NCBI GenBank assembly: GCA_025362765.1 | Contig: JANYFI010000117.1 | Span: forward strand, 1 to 10,316 | Direction: 5' to 3' | Length of the DNA stretch: 10,316 nt | Source: Ferruginibacter sp. | Lineage (GTDB): Bacteria > Bacteroidota > Bacteroidia > Chitinophagales > Chitinophagaceae | In this document: positions 1-7,349 of the stretch, piece by piece | How the letters are laid out: each line of letters begins with the position of its first letter | Position numbering within the stretch: the stretch's first letter is position 1 | Notes under the pieces: generated by a model | What the model was told of the DNA's origin: nothing | Seen by the model: the letters and a program-made list of their open reading frames with translations, nothing else | Databases searched by the model: none | Made by a program: the position numbers and the translations under genes

Positions 1-768
1 GTAAAATGGATAATCAAAAAGATTAGCCGCCTCTTTGATATAGAAATTAAAACCTGCCTTGTGAATTAATGTTATTATTTCAGCGAGTTCCCCATTTTGA
101 GCAAACGTTCCATGATATTCAAGAAAAAGATTTTTTACCAGATATAATTTATCAGCAATGTCTTTTAATACGGTGTATTCAGCCCCCTCTATATCCATCT
201 TAACGAAGTCAACTTCCCTATCTAAGATATTTCTCATTTTTATTGCCTTGATTTTAATTGTATTTTCTGCAGCGCCTGTTTCAATTTTGCTGGACATCAA
301 CCCCTCGTTAGAAAACCGCAATGTTGTGTCGTCTATCCACACAGCTTCTTTAAGTAGTGATACGTTTTCGTAACTAAAAGATTTGATATTGCGGGTGAGC
401 AATTGAAAGTTTTTTTCGTCAGGCTCATAGGCAATAATTTCAGCATTAGGGTATTGTTGTTTCAGGCTGATAATACTTAATCCTATGTTTGCTCCGCAGT
501 CAATAATAAATGGATGGTCTCTTAATTGCTGTTTATATACATCATGGATAAAAATTTCTTTAAGTGCATTTACAAGTTCAATTGAATGAGAAAAATACAA
601 TGGCTTGCCGAATAAAGTATGTCTATTTATTTTACCTGACGGTAAATGTTTATAGTATTTGAGTTTAAACCAGTTTAGATTTATTTTTTTATAAGGGTTG
701 GTAAACGTTGATTTCAATCTTCTCAGATTGGTAGTTGTCACGTTTTTAATAAAAGAAATGAAAGCCAT
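1..768 (-). CDS. FkbM-family SAM-dependent methyltransferase, C-terminus cut by window edge
   Basis: I translated this frame by hand from an ATG at 768; it stays open for 256 codons to the left edge, so the end is missing. The SAM-binding motif I is DCGANIG at residues 90-96, preceded by the hydrophobic strand FII. An acidic motif II follows in AYEPDEKNF. The FkbM-typical KMDIEGAEY segment has D192, E194 and E197. FkbM proteins are class I O-methyltransferases, often found in polysaccharide, glycan or secondary-metabolite clusters; the acceptor here cannot be read from sequence. Family members are usually about 250-300 residues, so little is missing. It starts 37 bp behind the glycosyltransferase gene on the same strand and is probably co-transcribed with it, which points to methylation of a surface sugar. 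The family call is firm; the substrate is inference. Confidence 0.88.
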   Translation of the reverse strand, partial: MAFISFIKNVTTTNLRRLKSTFTNPYKKINLNWFKLKYYKHLPSGKINRHTLFGKPLYFSHSIELVNALKEIFIHDVYKQQLRDHPFIIDCGANIGLSIISLKQQYPNAEIIAYEPDEKNFQLLTRNIKSFSYENVSLLKEAVWIDDTTLRFSNEGLMSSKIETGAAENTIKIKAIKMRNILDREVDFVKMDIEGAEYTVLKDIADKLYLVKNLFLEYHGTFAQNGELAEIITLIHKAGFNFYIKEAANLFDYPFY

Positions 769-805
769 TGCTAATTGATTATGTAATTTTTTTTGTTTGT
801 CTTTG

Positions 806-1984
806 TTATTCTACCTGAGCCCGTTTTATAATTTCATGGAATGACTCTACTAGTTTTCTTTCATCTCCATGTAATCGTAGTACTTTTTTAAAAGCAATTT
901 CAGCTTTATTCTTCAATCCAGACAATAAAAGGCTGATCTCCATCAATTTTTCCACCACTTTTGTTTCAGAAAAATCAGGCATCACCCATCCTGCATCCTC
1001 CCCTACAAACTCTTTAATGCCACCCGCATCCCTGAAGCAGATGGCAGGTACTTTCTGAAATGCTGCTTCTAAAACTACTAGTGGGTAAGGATCTTCCCTG
1101 GACGATAATAAAAAAATATCAAACGGTAACAACGAGTTATATGAGTGTGGAAGCATGCCAATAAAGTGAATATTATTTTTTAACAATTTTGAATTGTTCA
1201 ACAGTAATTCTTTTTCAATAGTACTATTCTCGGAGTCGCCTATCCAGACAAAAGAAAATTTACCTGGTTGTTGCTGCGCACATTTTTCAGCAATGTTTAT
1301 AAAAGTATCATACCCCTTTCTGATGCTCACTTTAGCCATATTCACTACCCAAATGGTATTCGGATCTATTAAATATTTCGAAGCATATTGTTTCTTAAAG
1401 CTTACCTTATTTTGGTCTGTAATGGACTGCTTGTGTTGATTGAATGGAAAATAATAAGGGAAAATTATTTTTTTACTTTCAGGCACATGGTACACTTCAG
1501 TTAAAAAAGAGGACACCGCTGATGAAGGACAACAAAAAATGTTAGTATACTTAATGGTAAAACCAGTGTCTTTTTTAACTTCAAATAACTTTGCTACTTC
1601 TTTCAACTCATGTACATACGTTATAACCGGCTTTTTGAAAATATTTACTTTCTGCAAAAGTCTTCCGTTGGTAATGGTATTGTTAAAAATAATATCAGCG
1701 TTAAAACTCCACCAGGCTGCTTTTAGAAAATTGAATTTTGAAAAAATAATATCCACGATGTTATAAATAATATTTTTATGCCTTCTATATCCATCAGATT
1801 TAATCTGAACTGTAGCAGCAGCTTTTTTGAAATCGTCCAGCAATATTCCCCCACGTTTTAATACAATTTTCATTTTAATTCCGGGATCGCTATTCAACAC
1901 GTTGATGATATTCAAAAGCAATAATGGCGCCCCACTCAGGGATGCCTCATGACAAATGAATAATACTTTTTTCGGCTTCCTCAT
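806..1984 (-). CDS. GT4-type (GT-B fold) glycosyltransferase
   Basis: This 392-residue protein has the two-lobed layout of GT-B retaining glycosyltransferases. The N-terminal lobe opens with KKVLFICHEASLSGAP (residues 5-20), a glycine-containing loop after the first strand. The C-terminal lobe carries SSREDPYPLVVLEA (294-307) and then a GG..E loop (AGGIKEF), the nucleotide-sugar binding region of family GT4. The usual E-x7-E pair appears as D298-x7-E306, a variant I know from other SREDP-type members, so I do not read it as inactivation. There is no signal peptide or membrane segment, so it should act on the cytoplasmic side, adding a sugar from a nucleotide-activated donor. It begins one base after the stop of the upstream methyltransferase, so translation is probably coupled. 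Donor and acceptor are unknown; a role in capsule, O-antigen-like or exopolysaccharide synthesis is inferred from neighbours. Confidence 0.9.
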   Translation of the reverse strand: MRKPKKVLFICHEASLSGAPLLLLNIINVLNSDPGIKMKIVLKRGGILLDDFKKAAATVQIKSDGYRRHKNIIYNIVDIIFSKFNFLKAAWWSFNADIIFNNTITNGRLLQKVNIFKKPVITYVHELKEVAKLFEVKKDTGFTIKYTNIFCCPSSAVSSFLTEVYHVPESKKIIFPYYFPFNQHKQSITDQNKVSFKKQYASKYLIDPNTIWVVNMAKVSIRKGYDTFINIAEKCAQQQPGKFSFVWIGDSENSTIEKELLLNNSKLLKNNIHFIGMLPHSYNSLLPFDIFLLSSREDPYPLVVLEAAFQKVPAICFRDAGGIKEFVGEDAGWVMPDFSETKVVEKLMEISLLLSGLKNKAEIAFKKVLRLHGDERKLVESFHEIIKRAQVE

Positions 1985-1985
1985 G

Positions 1986-2693
1986 TTACGGGTTCTTAAC
2001 TGCTACCACAATATTATTAAGATAGAGTGAATCGTCTTTTGGCAATATTTTACTGAAGACCACGCCGCAAATATTGATGAGAAACACCAATACATATTTG
2101 TACAAAAATCTTGTAACAAAGAATTTATTACACTTGAAGTAAAGCTTTCTAAAAAAGTAAAGATTCCATAATTGAAACAGCGTCGTAATATAATTGCCAG
2201 ATTTATCTGAAACGACAATAGAAAAGCCATTCTTTTTTAACAAGTCGGCCAACGCAAATTGAGTATAACGTGCATAATCATGCGGTATTTCATGTTCATT
2301 CCAAACAAAAGGACAGGTTATCAGCAAGTTGCCACCTGGTTTTAAAACCCGGAACAATTCTTTTAAAACTTCATCAAGATTAAAAACATGCTCAAAGACT
2401 TCTGTCGTTATTACAGAGTCAAAATAATTATTTTCAAAGGGGATTGTTTTACCATTATAATATACGTCAATGTCTTCTTCGTCATGCGAATGACCCTTAT
2501 TTTCATAATCAATACCAATGTATTCATCGGTTGTAAACAGGTACTTATAGGGCTTTCGGCCACACCCAAAATCCAGTACTCTTCCCTTTACGTAAGAAGC
2601 GTTTTCTCTGATTTTTATCAATAGATTTTTTCTGATAAAATAATACGGATGAAAATAATTCGGAGAAAAATCATTTAACTGAAACAATTTCAT
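1986..2693 (-). CDS. Class I SAM-dependent methyltransferase (Methyltransf_11 type)
   Basis: This 235-residue protein has the core of a class I methyltransferase. Motif I is VLDFGCGRKPY (residues 39-49), an acidic residue follows in YIGIDYENKG, the FDSVITTEVFEHV segment comes next, and LFRVLKPGGNLLITCPF is the post-motif region. Such small soluble enzymes methylate many acceptors; in polysaccharide clusters they typically modify sugars or lipid-linked intermediates. The segment FLYKYVLVFLINICGVVF near the C-terminus is hydrophobic and may touch the membrane. Its stop codon is followed after one base by the glycosyltransferase ATG, and mqnA ends 72 bp upstream. That 72-bp gap is very A/T-rich and I saw no TAnnTTTG promoter box in it, so readthrough from mqnA is possible. 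The family call is firm; the substrate is unknown. Confidence 0.88.
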   Translation of the reverse strand: MKLFQLNDFSPNYFHPYYFIRKNLLIKIRENASYVKGRVLDFGCGRKPYKYLFTTDEYIGIDYENKGHSHDEEDIDVYYNGKTIPFENNYFDSVITTEVFEHVFNLDEVLKELFRVLKPGGNLLITCPFVWNEHEIPHDYARYTQFALADLLKKNGFSIVVSDKSGNYITTLFQLWNLYFFRKLYFKCNKFFVTRFLYKYVLVFLINICGVVFSKILPKDDSLYLNNIVVAVKNP

Positions 2694-2765
2694 TTTCGAG
2701 TGTTTATTGCGCTAAGTAAAAAAGAAAAATAAATTAATAAGCATTTAAATAATAAAATTCAAACG

Positions 2766-3524
2766 TTACGATGTTTTCATTTCCATCGATTTCAATTTTT
2801 CCAAAAATAAAGTTATTACTTCAAGCTTGTCAAATTGGGGTTCAAATTTTATATTGTCCGTATAATATCGATGCAAATCGTAGATGCTGTATATGTTCTC
2901 CTTTACTACCTGGTCAATATGCTCCAGTCCAAATTTATTCGCCCGGTTAAATTCAGTTACAAATTGTGGGGTCATCTGTTTATTGCTTACCCATGCGGCA
3001 AACACAAATGGTTTACCAGTCAGCTCTTTCCAGGCCTGGCTTAAATCGTAAATATAGGTTGATTTTAACCGCTGCTGCAAAGCCCGGTCACCAATTACGA
3101 GCCCGGCGGTGTTACCGGATATCGCTTCTTCATAGCCTTGCGAAGCCTGTACAAGATCCGGAGAAATTTTCCAGTGCTCTTTTAATAATAGCTTTAAAAG
3201 GGCAACAGAAGTGCGGCTTTGATAATCCAGTAATATGGTGTTAATTTCATTTAACGGCACATCGCTAAAAAGGCAAACGCTTGCCACATCGCCGTCAGCG
3301 GCTATGCAAAAGTCTGAAATAATATGATATTCCTTTAATTGTGGAAGTACTGCCACAGGAATGAGACCGATATCAATGTCATTGTCAATGAGCTGTGCAG
3401 CGATTTTTGCCGGATAATCAATTAGCAATTCAATTTCATCTTTCATCATCCCTTTTTCAAACCCATAAATCAAAGGTTTTGTGTTGAGATAGCTAACGGC
3501 TCCTACTCTTATTTTTCTGTCCAA
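2766..3524 (-). CDS. mqnA: Chorismate dehydratase, futalosine pathway of menaquinone synthesis
   Basis: MqnA converts chorismate to 3-[(1-carboxyvinyl)oxy]benzoate, the first committed step of the futalosine route to menaquinone, the main respiratory quinone in Bacteroidota. The 252-residue product opens with IRVGAVSYLNTKPL (residues 5-18), the signature of the MqnA/MqnD periplasmic-binding-protein-like fold, and has the family's length. DIGLIPVAVLPQL and GLVIGDRAL are further conserved-looking segments. It has no signal peptide, as expected for a cytosolic enzyme. The start is TTG at 3524: no ATG lies upstream in frame before the divergent gene, and the next internal Met falls after the signature motif. 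It is divergent from purB with 41 bp between start codons. The other futalosine-pathway genes are not in this window. MqnD is the main alternative, but the SYLNTKPL form fits MqnA better. Confidence 0.9.
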   Translation of the reverse strand: MDRKIRVGAVSYLNTKPLIYGFEKGMMKDEIELLIDYPAKIAAQLIDNDIDIGLIPVAVLPQLKEYHIISDFCIAADGDVASVCLFSDVPLNEINTILLDYQSRTSVALLKLLLKEHWKISPDLVQASQGYEEAISGNTAGLVIGDRALQQRLKSTYIYDLSQAWKELTGKPFVFAAWVSNKQMTPQFVTEFNRANKFGLEHIDQVVKENIYSIYDLHRYYTDNIKFEPQFDKLEVITLFLEKLKSMEMKTS

Positions 3525-3535
3525 TTGCTTTAGTA

Positions 3536-3543
3536 TAATTTTG
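3536..3543 (+). promoter_or_regulatory. Candidate -7 box of the purB promoter
   Basis: TAATTTTG at these positions fits the Bacteroidota -7 consensus TAnnTTTG. The expected -33 region near 3512-3517 is only T-rich, without a clear TTG, so the match is partial. Transcription would start near 3549, about 17 nt before the purB ATG. The box lies just left of, and faces, the minus-strand box assigned to mqnA. Confidence 0.4.
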
Positions 3544-3547
3544 GGTG

Positions 3548-3580
3548 CAAATTTACAGCATCACCATGGATTTAAATCAA
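3548..3580 (-). promoter_or_regulatory. Candidate promoter of mqnA
   Basis: On the minus strand TAAATTTG (3555 to 3548) matches the Bacteroidota -7 box TAnnTTTG exactly. A TTG at 3580-3578, 22 nt upstream, could be the -33 element, a slightly long spacer. Transcription would start near 3542 and leave a leader of roughly 18 nt before the TTG start codon. The upstream half lies inside the purB coding sequence. Confidence 0.5.
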
Positions 3581-4912
3581 CTAACCGCTATCTCTCCCAT
3601 TGACGGACGTTACCGCAAACAATTACATCACTTAGATGAATATTTTAGTGAATATGCACTTATAAAATACCGGGTGCTGGTGGAAGTTGAATATTTCATT
3701 TTTCTTGCTGAAAAAAAATTCTTTAAACTGTCAGCCATTGTTAAAAACCACCTTCAGAATGCGGCCGCCAATTTTTCGCTGGAAGATGCAGGAGTAATAA
3801 AAGAAACTGAAAAAATTACCAACCACGATGTAAAAGCGGTGGAATATTTTTTAAAGGGAGAGCTGGATAAATGCAATGCTTCCTCGTTAAAAGAATGGAT
3901 ACATTTTGGTTTAACTTCCCAAGACATCAATAATACGGCCATACCATTAAGCTGGAAACATGCGGTGGAGCACGATTACCTTCCTGCGGTAATTAACCTG
4001 CAACAGCAATTATTGCACCTGGCAACTGCCTGGAAAGATATACCCATGCTGGCCCGTACCCATGGACAGGCTGCTTCGCCTACCCGTTTGGGTAAGGAGA
4101 TAATGGTATATGTTGAGCGACTTGAAAACCAGGTGCAGTTGTTTAGCTATATTCCTTTTATGGCAAAGTTTGGTGGTGCGACAGGCAATTTTAATGCCCA
4201 CCATGTAGCCTATCCAAAATATGACTGGATAAAATTTGCCAATGAATTTACTGAAACAAAACTGGGCCTGGAGCGCCAGCAGTACACTACGCAAATAGAA
4301 CACTATGATACGCTCGCTGCACATTTCGACGCCATAAAACGTATCAATACTATTTTGGTAGATTTTTGTCGCGATATATGGACGTACGTTAGCACTGATT
4401 ATTTTAAGCAAAAAACAAAGAAAGGGGAAATAGGTTCCTCTGCCATGCCGCACAAAGTAAACCCGATTGATTTTGAAAATGCCGAGGGCAATCTCGGCAT
4501 TGCGAATGCTTTGCTGGAGCACCTTTCAGCAAAATTGCCCGTGTCAAGACTGCAAAGGGATTTAACTGATTCCACCGTATTAAGAAATATTGGGGTGCCG
4601 GTGGCACATACCATTTTATCAATTAAATCGATTGAAAAGGGCTTGAATAAATTAGTTTTAAACGAAGCGAAATTAAAAACTGACCTGGATAATAACTGGG
4701 CAGTGGTCGCTGAAGCGATACAAACAATTTTACGAAGGGAAAATTATCCGCAGCCTTATGAGGCATTGAAAGAATTAACAAGAGGTAAGAATGCTATTGA
4801 TAAACAAGCGATCCATCGATTTATTAATTCACTTAAAATAAACAGCATCATTAAAAAAGAATTAAAGGCCATCACACCATATAATTATACTGGTGTGGTG
4901 TTGTCTTACTAA
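3566..4912 (+). CDS. purB: Adenylosuccinate lyase
   Basis: PurB removes fumarate twice in purine synthesis: from SAICAR to give AICAR, and from adenylosuccinate to give AMP. The 448-residue protein starts MDLNQLTAISPIDGRYR, like the long E. coli-type enzyme. It carries TSQDINNTA, ARTHGQAASPT with the presumed catalytic H166, and the fumarase/lyase-superfamily signature GSSAMPHKVNP at 290-300, whose serines 291/292 include the catalytic base. The C-terminal TPYNYTG is also PurB-like. I chose the ATG at 3566. An in-frame GTG at 3545 would add seven residues with no counterpart in the family and would lie inside the promoter region. It is the only plus-strand gene here, divergent from mqnA, and is followed by an intrinsic terminator. 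It is a cytosolic housekeeping enzyme, full length and apparently intact. Confidence 0.97.
   Translation: MDLNQLTAISPIDGRYRKQLHHLDEYFSEYALIKYRVLVEVEYFIFLAEKKFFKLSAIVKNHLQNAAANFSLEDAGVIKETEKITNHDVKAVEYFLKGELDKCNASSLKEWIHFGLTSQDINNTAIPLSWKHAVEHDYLPAVINLQQQLLHLATAWKDIPMLARTHGQAASPTRLGKEIMVYVERLENQVQLFSYIPFMAKFGGATGNFNAHHVAYPKYDWIKFANEFTETKLGLERQQYTTQIEHYDTLAAHFDAIKRINTILVDFCRDIWTYVSTDYFKQKTKKGEIGSSAMPHKVNPIDFENAEGNLGIANALLEHLSAKLPVSRLQRDLTDSTVLRNIGVPVAHTILSIKSIEKGLNKLVLNEAKLKTDLDNNWAVVAEAIQTILRRENYPQPYEALKELTRGKNAIDKQAIHRFINSLKINSIIKKELKAITPYNYTGVVLSY
4873..4897. repeat. Near-perfect 25-nt inverted repeat inside the purB 3' end
   Basis: CACACCA (4873-4879) and TGGTGTG (4891-4897) flank the self-complementary TATAATTATA, with a single extra C at 4890. 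The transcript could fold into a stem of up to about 11 bp with that C bulged. It overlaps the codons of the conserved TPYNYTG tail, so part of the symmetry may come from coding. No T-run follows, so it is not a terminator by itself. Confidence 0.5.
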
Positions 4913-4938
4913 ATTGATAATAAGGCATTATAAAAGTT

Positions 4939-4973
4939 GGTGGATAGGTTAACCCCTATTCGCCATTTTTTTT
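4939..4973 (+). terminator. Intrinsic terminator of purB, possibly bidirectional
   Basis: GGTGGATAGG (4939-4948) pairs with CCTATTCGCC (4955-4964) in a 10-bp stem with two G-U pairs and loop TTAACC; T4938-A4965 can extend it. Eight T residues follow (4966-4973). It lies 26 nt past the purB stop. Read from the other strand, the stem is followed by AACTTTTATA, a weaker T-tract, so it may also stop the leftward transcription of the nucleotidyltransferase cassette. Confidence 0.88.
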
Positions 4974-5009
4974 GTAGATAACAAGAACTCAACTTGGGAA
5001 TTGATTGCT

Positions 5010-5465
5010 TTATTGACTGCTTAATTTTTCAATATCATCCAGGTCTTTATAACGGCCAGCAGCTTTTTTGGCTTGTATAAGATCGTTAAGATGTAAGTAA
5101 TTTACTTTTAAGCTTTCTATTTCTTTTACTAAAGAATGTTGAAAGGCATCTACAAAATCAAGCCCTTTTAATTTTGTTATTACATCTATGCGAATAGGTG
5201 AACGGCCAATTGAAAAAACATCAAAGTCTTCACCCATAAAATTTTCCAAAGTCATGTCAAATAACGGCATCCCAAAAATTGCAAATGCCTTACTTAATCG
5301 CAAATGATTTTCGGGTGTTTTTTTTACCCAGATATCAAGGTCTTGTGTTGTACGGTAATAACCATGAAGTATGACAGCATAACCTCCTACTACCAAGTAT
5401 TGAGTGCCACTATTGTTGAGCGCAAAAATAAAATCATTGAAATCAGATTGGAATATATCAGGCAT
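5010..5465 (-). CDS. Small nucleotidyltransferase, DUF6036/AbiEii-like
   Basis: This 151-residue protein has the compact polymerase-beta-like nucleotidyltransferase core. VVGGYAVILHGYYRTTQDLDIWV has the GG at residues 27-28 and the metal-binding D42-x-D44, and RIDVIT supplies a likely third acidic residue, D94. KAAGRYKDLDDIEKL closes the domain, as in DUF6036-type proteins. Known relatives include stand-alone enzymes, MNT components of type VII toxin-antitoxin modules, and AbiEii-like toxins that transfer nucleotides to RNA or protein. All the visible catalytic acidic residues are kept, so it may be active. Its ATG lies inside the last codons of the upstream 69-residue gene (8-nt overlap), which suggests translational coupling and joint function. 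It ends facing purB. The fold is clear; substrate and biological role are not, and a toxin-antitoxin function is inference. Confidence 0.82.
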   Translation of the reverse strand: MPDIFQSDFNDFIFALNNSGTQYLVVGGYAVILHGYYRTTQDLDIWVKKTPENHLRLSKAFAIFGMPLFDMTLENFMGEDFDVFSIGRSPIRIDVITKLKGLDFVDAFQHSLVKEIESLKVNYLHLNDLIQAKKAAGRYKDLDDIEKLSSQ

Positions 5466-5667
5466 CGGTAAACTTATGTGCGGAAAAAATTGTTCTGTCC
5501 AACTTTAAAGAATCTCCTTCCTTAATACCATGAATTGTACAGCTTAAATGAAAAGCCATCCTAAGCCGGTCTGCGATAAGCACGTCTTTATCAAAAATAT
5601 TTGCACGATCAGCCTCCTCAAAAGTTTGAGTTTTAGAGAAAGTTTTATCCATTTTAAAATCCTTCAT
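5458..5667 (-). CDS. 69-residue protein of unknown function, partner of the nucleotidyltransferase
   Basis: This short gene overlaps the start of the nucleotidyltransferase by 8 nt and so looks genuine. The protein is charged and probably alpha-helical. KTFSKTQTFEEADRAN comes first, then DRLRMAFHLSC (residues 33-43), then LDRTIFSAHK near the end. I recall similar proteins of about 70 residues beside such nucleotidyltransferases in other Bacteroidota, but I cannot name a family. R34-x5-H40 superficially recalls the R-x4-6-H motif of HEPN toxins, yet the protein is far shorter than a HEPN domain. The start is taken at the ATG at 5667; Met6 is a possible alternative. It has no membrane segment or signal peptide. 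prfC ends 74 bp upstream. It may be an antitoxin, an adaptor or a structural partner; nothing in the sequence decides. Confidence 0.72.
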   Translation of the reverse strand: MKDFKMDKTFSKTQTFEEADRANIFDKDVLIADRLRMAFHLSCTIHGIKEGDSLKLDRTIFSAHKFTDA

Positions 5668-5696
5668 ACATTAAAATTAAAGCAATTTTATCAGAC

Positions 5697-5707
5697 AAGG
5701 ATTCCTT
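5697..5707. promoter_or_regulatory. Short perfect palindrome upstream of the nucleotidyltransferase cassette
   Basis: AAGGA-T-TCCTT is an 11-nt perfect inverted repeat, 30 bp upstream of the ATG of the 69-residue gene. It could be an operator for autoregulation, as in toxin-antitoxin modules, but it is short and I saw no second copy. A TAAAATTG a little closer to the gene resembles the -7 box with one mismatch. Confidence 0.2.
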
Positions 5708-5741
5708 AAAACGAAAAGTAGCAAATGAGCCCACTACTAAA

Positions 5742-7328
5742 TTACTTATGTATCTCACTGGTAAAATGAAACTCAATATCCGGATTATTTTGCCTTTCAG
5801 TATTTAAAAACCATTCGCTTTGTGCCAGGTAAACGACGTGACCATCTTTATCTTCTGCGATGTTGGCCTGTTTAAATTTGATGAAATCCAGCAACTTTTT
5901 AGGATCCTTGCTGGTAAGCCAGCAGGCTTTAAAAAAAGGCAGACTGTTCATTTGTACAGACGCACCATATTCCTGCAACAGGCGGTATTGAATTACTTCA
6001 AACTGCAGTTCACCCACGCAGCCGATTATTTTTTTATTGCCGCCAAACTGTGTGAATAATTGTGCAACACCTTCGTCTGTCAGTTGCGACAATCCCTTTT
6101 CAAGCTGCTTCGTTTTTAGTGGATCTTTATTGATTACTTCTTTAAAGATCTCGGGACTAAAAGAGGGGATTCCGGTGAAATAAAATTTCTCTCCTTCCGT
6201 AAGCGTGTCGCCAATTTTAAAGTTTCCTGTATCAAACAACCCCACCACATCACCTGGAAAGGCTTCTTCAATAATATCTTTTTGCCGGGCTAAAAAACTG
6301 TATGGATTGTTGAACCGCACATCTTTTTCCAGGCGCACGTGATTGTAATATTTGCTGCGTTCAAACTTGCCGCTGCACACCCTTAAAAAGGCGATACGGT
6401 CACGATGTTTGGGATCGAGGTTGGCATGGATTTTAAAAATAAATCCGCTGAACTTTTCTTCTTCAGGGTCAATGTCTCGTCCGGTAGTATGACGTGGGCG
6501 GGGAGTTGGCGCAATGCGAACAAAAGTATCCAGCATTTCCTTTACCCCAAAATTATTTACCGCACTGCCAAAAAACACCGGGGCCGTCTTGCCACTTAAA
6601 TAATCCGCCGTATTCAACTCTCCATACACGCCATCAATTAATTCAACATCTTCCCTGAGGATATTGGCATCTTTTTCACCGATTTTTTCATCCAGTATCT
6701 TGTCGTTTAAATCTTTTATCTCAACCACTTCTTCGCCAGTTGCTTTTGTACCTGCCGCAAACAATACCAGGCTTTTTTCATGCAAATCATACACGCCTTT
6801 AAAATCTTTACCGCTATTGATGGGCACTGTCATCGGGTGCAACTGAATTTTTAATTCGTTTTCGATTTCTTCCATCAGGTCAAAGCGGTTTTTACCATCC
6901 CGATCCATTTTATTAATGAACACAATCACGGGCGTATTGCGCATGGCAATTACTTCCATTAGCCTTCGGGTTTGAGCTTCTACTCCATTTACACTATCAA
7001 TCACCAGCACTACACTGTCCACGGCTGTCAATGTTCTGTAAGTATCTTCTGCAAAGTCTTTATGGCCCGGCGTATCAAGCAGGTTTATCAGGTGATCGCC
7101 GTATTCAAATGTCATTACACTGGTGGCCACACTAATACCACGTTGGCGCTCAATTTCCATGAAGTCACTGGTAGCGTGTTTTTTTATCTTATTGCTTTTT
7201 ACAGCACCCGCTGTTTGAATGGCGCCCCCGAAAAGAAGAAACTTTTCTGTAAGAGTTGTTTTGCCGGCATCCGGGTGAGAGATAATGGCAAAAGATTTAC
7301 GCCTGTTTATTTCGTTGCTATAGTTCAT
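5742..7328 (-). CDS. prfC: Peptide chain release factor 3 (RF3)
   Basis: RF3 is the translational GTPase that removes RF1 or RF2 from the ribosome after peptide release. The 528-residue length equals that of typical RF3. The G domain shows G1 SHPDAGKTT (17-25), switch [12 protein letters not shown] (61-71), G3 DTPGHKDF (85-92, with the catalytic-type H89) and G4 NKMD (139-142). The remainder is the domain II and III region, with [20 protein letters not shown] and [18 protein letters not shown] as RF3-like stretches. EF-G and TetM-type proteins share the G motifs but are longer, and the N-terminus [17 protein letters not shown] is characteristic of PrfC. The start ATG at 7328 agrees with the usual N-terminus and follows the A-rich leader AATAAATAA. 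It seems to have its own promoter and a structured leader. It is intact and cytosolic. Confidence 0.97.
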   Translation of the reverse strand: MNYSNEINRRKSFAIISHPDAGKTTLTEKFLLFGGAIQTAGAVKSNKIKKHATSDFMEIERQRGISVATSVMTFEYGDHLINLLDTPGHKDFAEDTYRTLTAVDSVVLVIDSVNGVEAQTRRLMEVIAMRNTPVIVFINKMDRDGKNRFDLMEEIENELKIQLHPMTVPINSGKDFKGVYDLHEKSLVLFAAGTKATGEEVVEIKDLNDKILDEKIGEKDANILREDVELIDGVYGELNTADYLSGKTAPVFFGSAVNNFGVKEMLDTFVRIAPTPRPRHTTGRDIDPEEEKFSGFIFKIHANLDPKHRDRIAFLRVCSGKFERSKYYNHVRLEKDVRFNNPYSFLARQKDIIEEAFPGDVVGLFDTGNFKIGDTLTEGEKFYFTGIPSFSPEIFKEVINKDPLKTKQLEKGLSQLTDEGVAQLFTQFGGNKKIIGCVGELQFEVIQYRLLQEYGASVQMNSLPFFKACWLTSKDPKKLLDFIKFKQANIAEDKDGHVVYLAQSEWFLNTERQNNPDIEFHFTSEIHK

Positions 7329-7349
7329 TTATTTATTACACTGATTTAA

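Noticed and set aside
158..373. Plus-strand 71-residue hydrophobic ORF
   Set aside because: It is antisense to the FkbM methyltransferase, whose motifs prove the minus strand is coding.
3545..3565. GTG start extending purB by seven residues
   Set aside because: The ATG at 3566 gives the standard PurB N-terminus and the extension overlaps the promoter elements.
4010..4522. Minus-strand 170-residue ORF inside purB
   Set aside because: It lies opposite the catalytic core of PurB, has no domain logic, and is a shadow of that gene.
5458..5667. HEPN toxin identity for the 69-residue protein, from R34-x5-H40
   Set aside because: It is too short for a HEPN helical bundle and one loosely spaced R...H is weak evidence.
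6972..7349. Plus-strand 125-residue ORF opposite the RF3 GTPase domain
   Set aside because: It is a mirror of the conserved G-domain codons and has no recognisable features.
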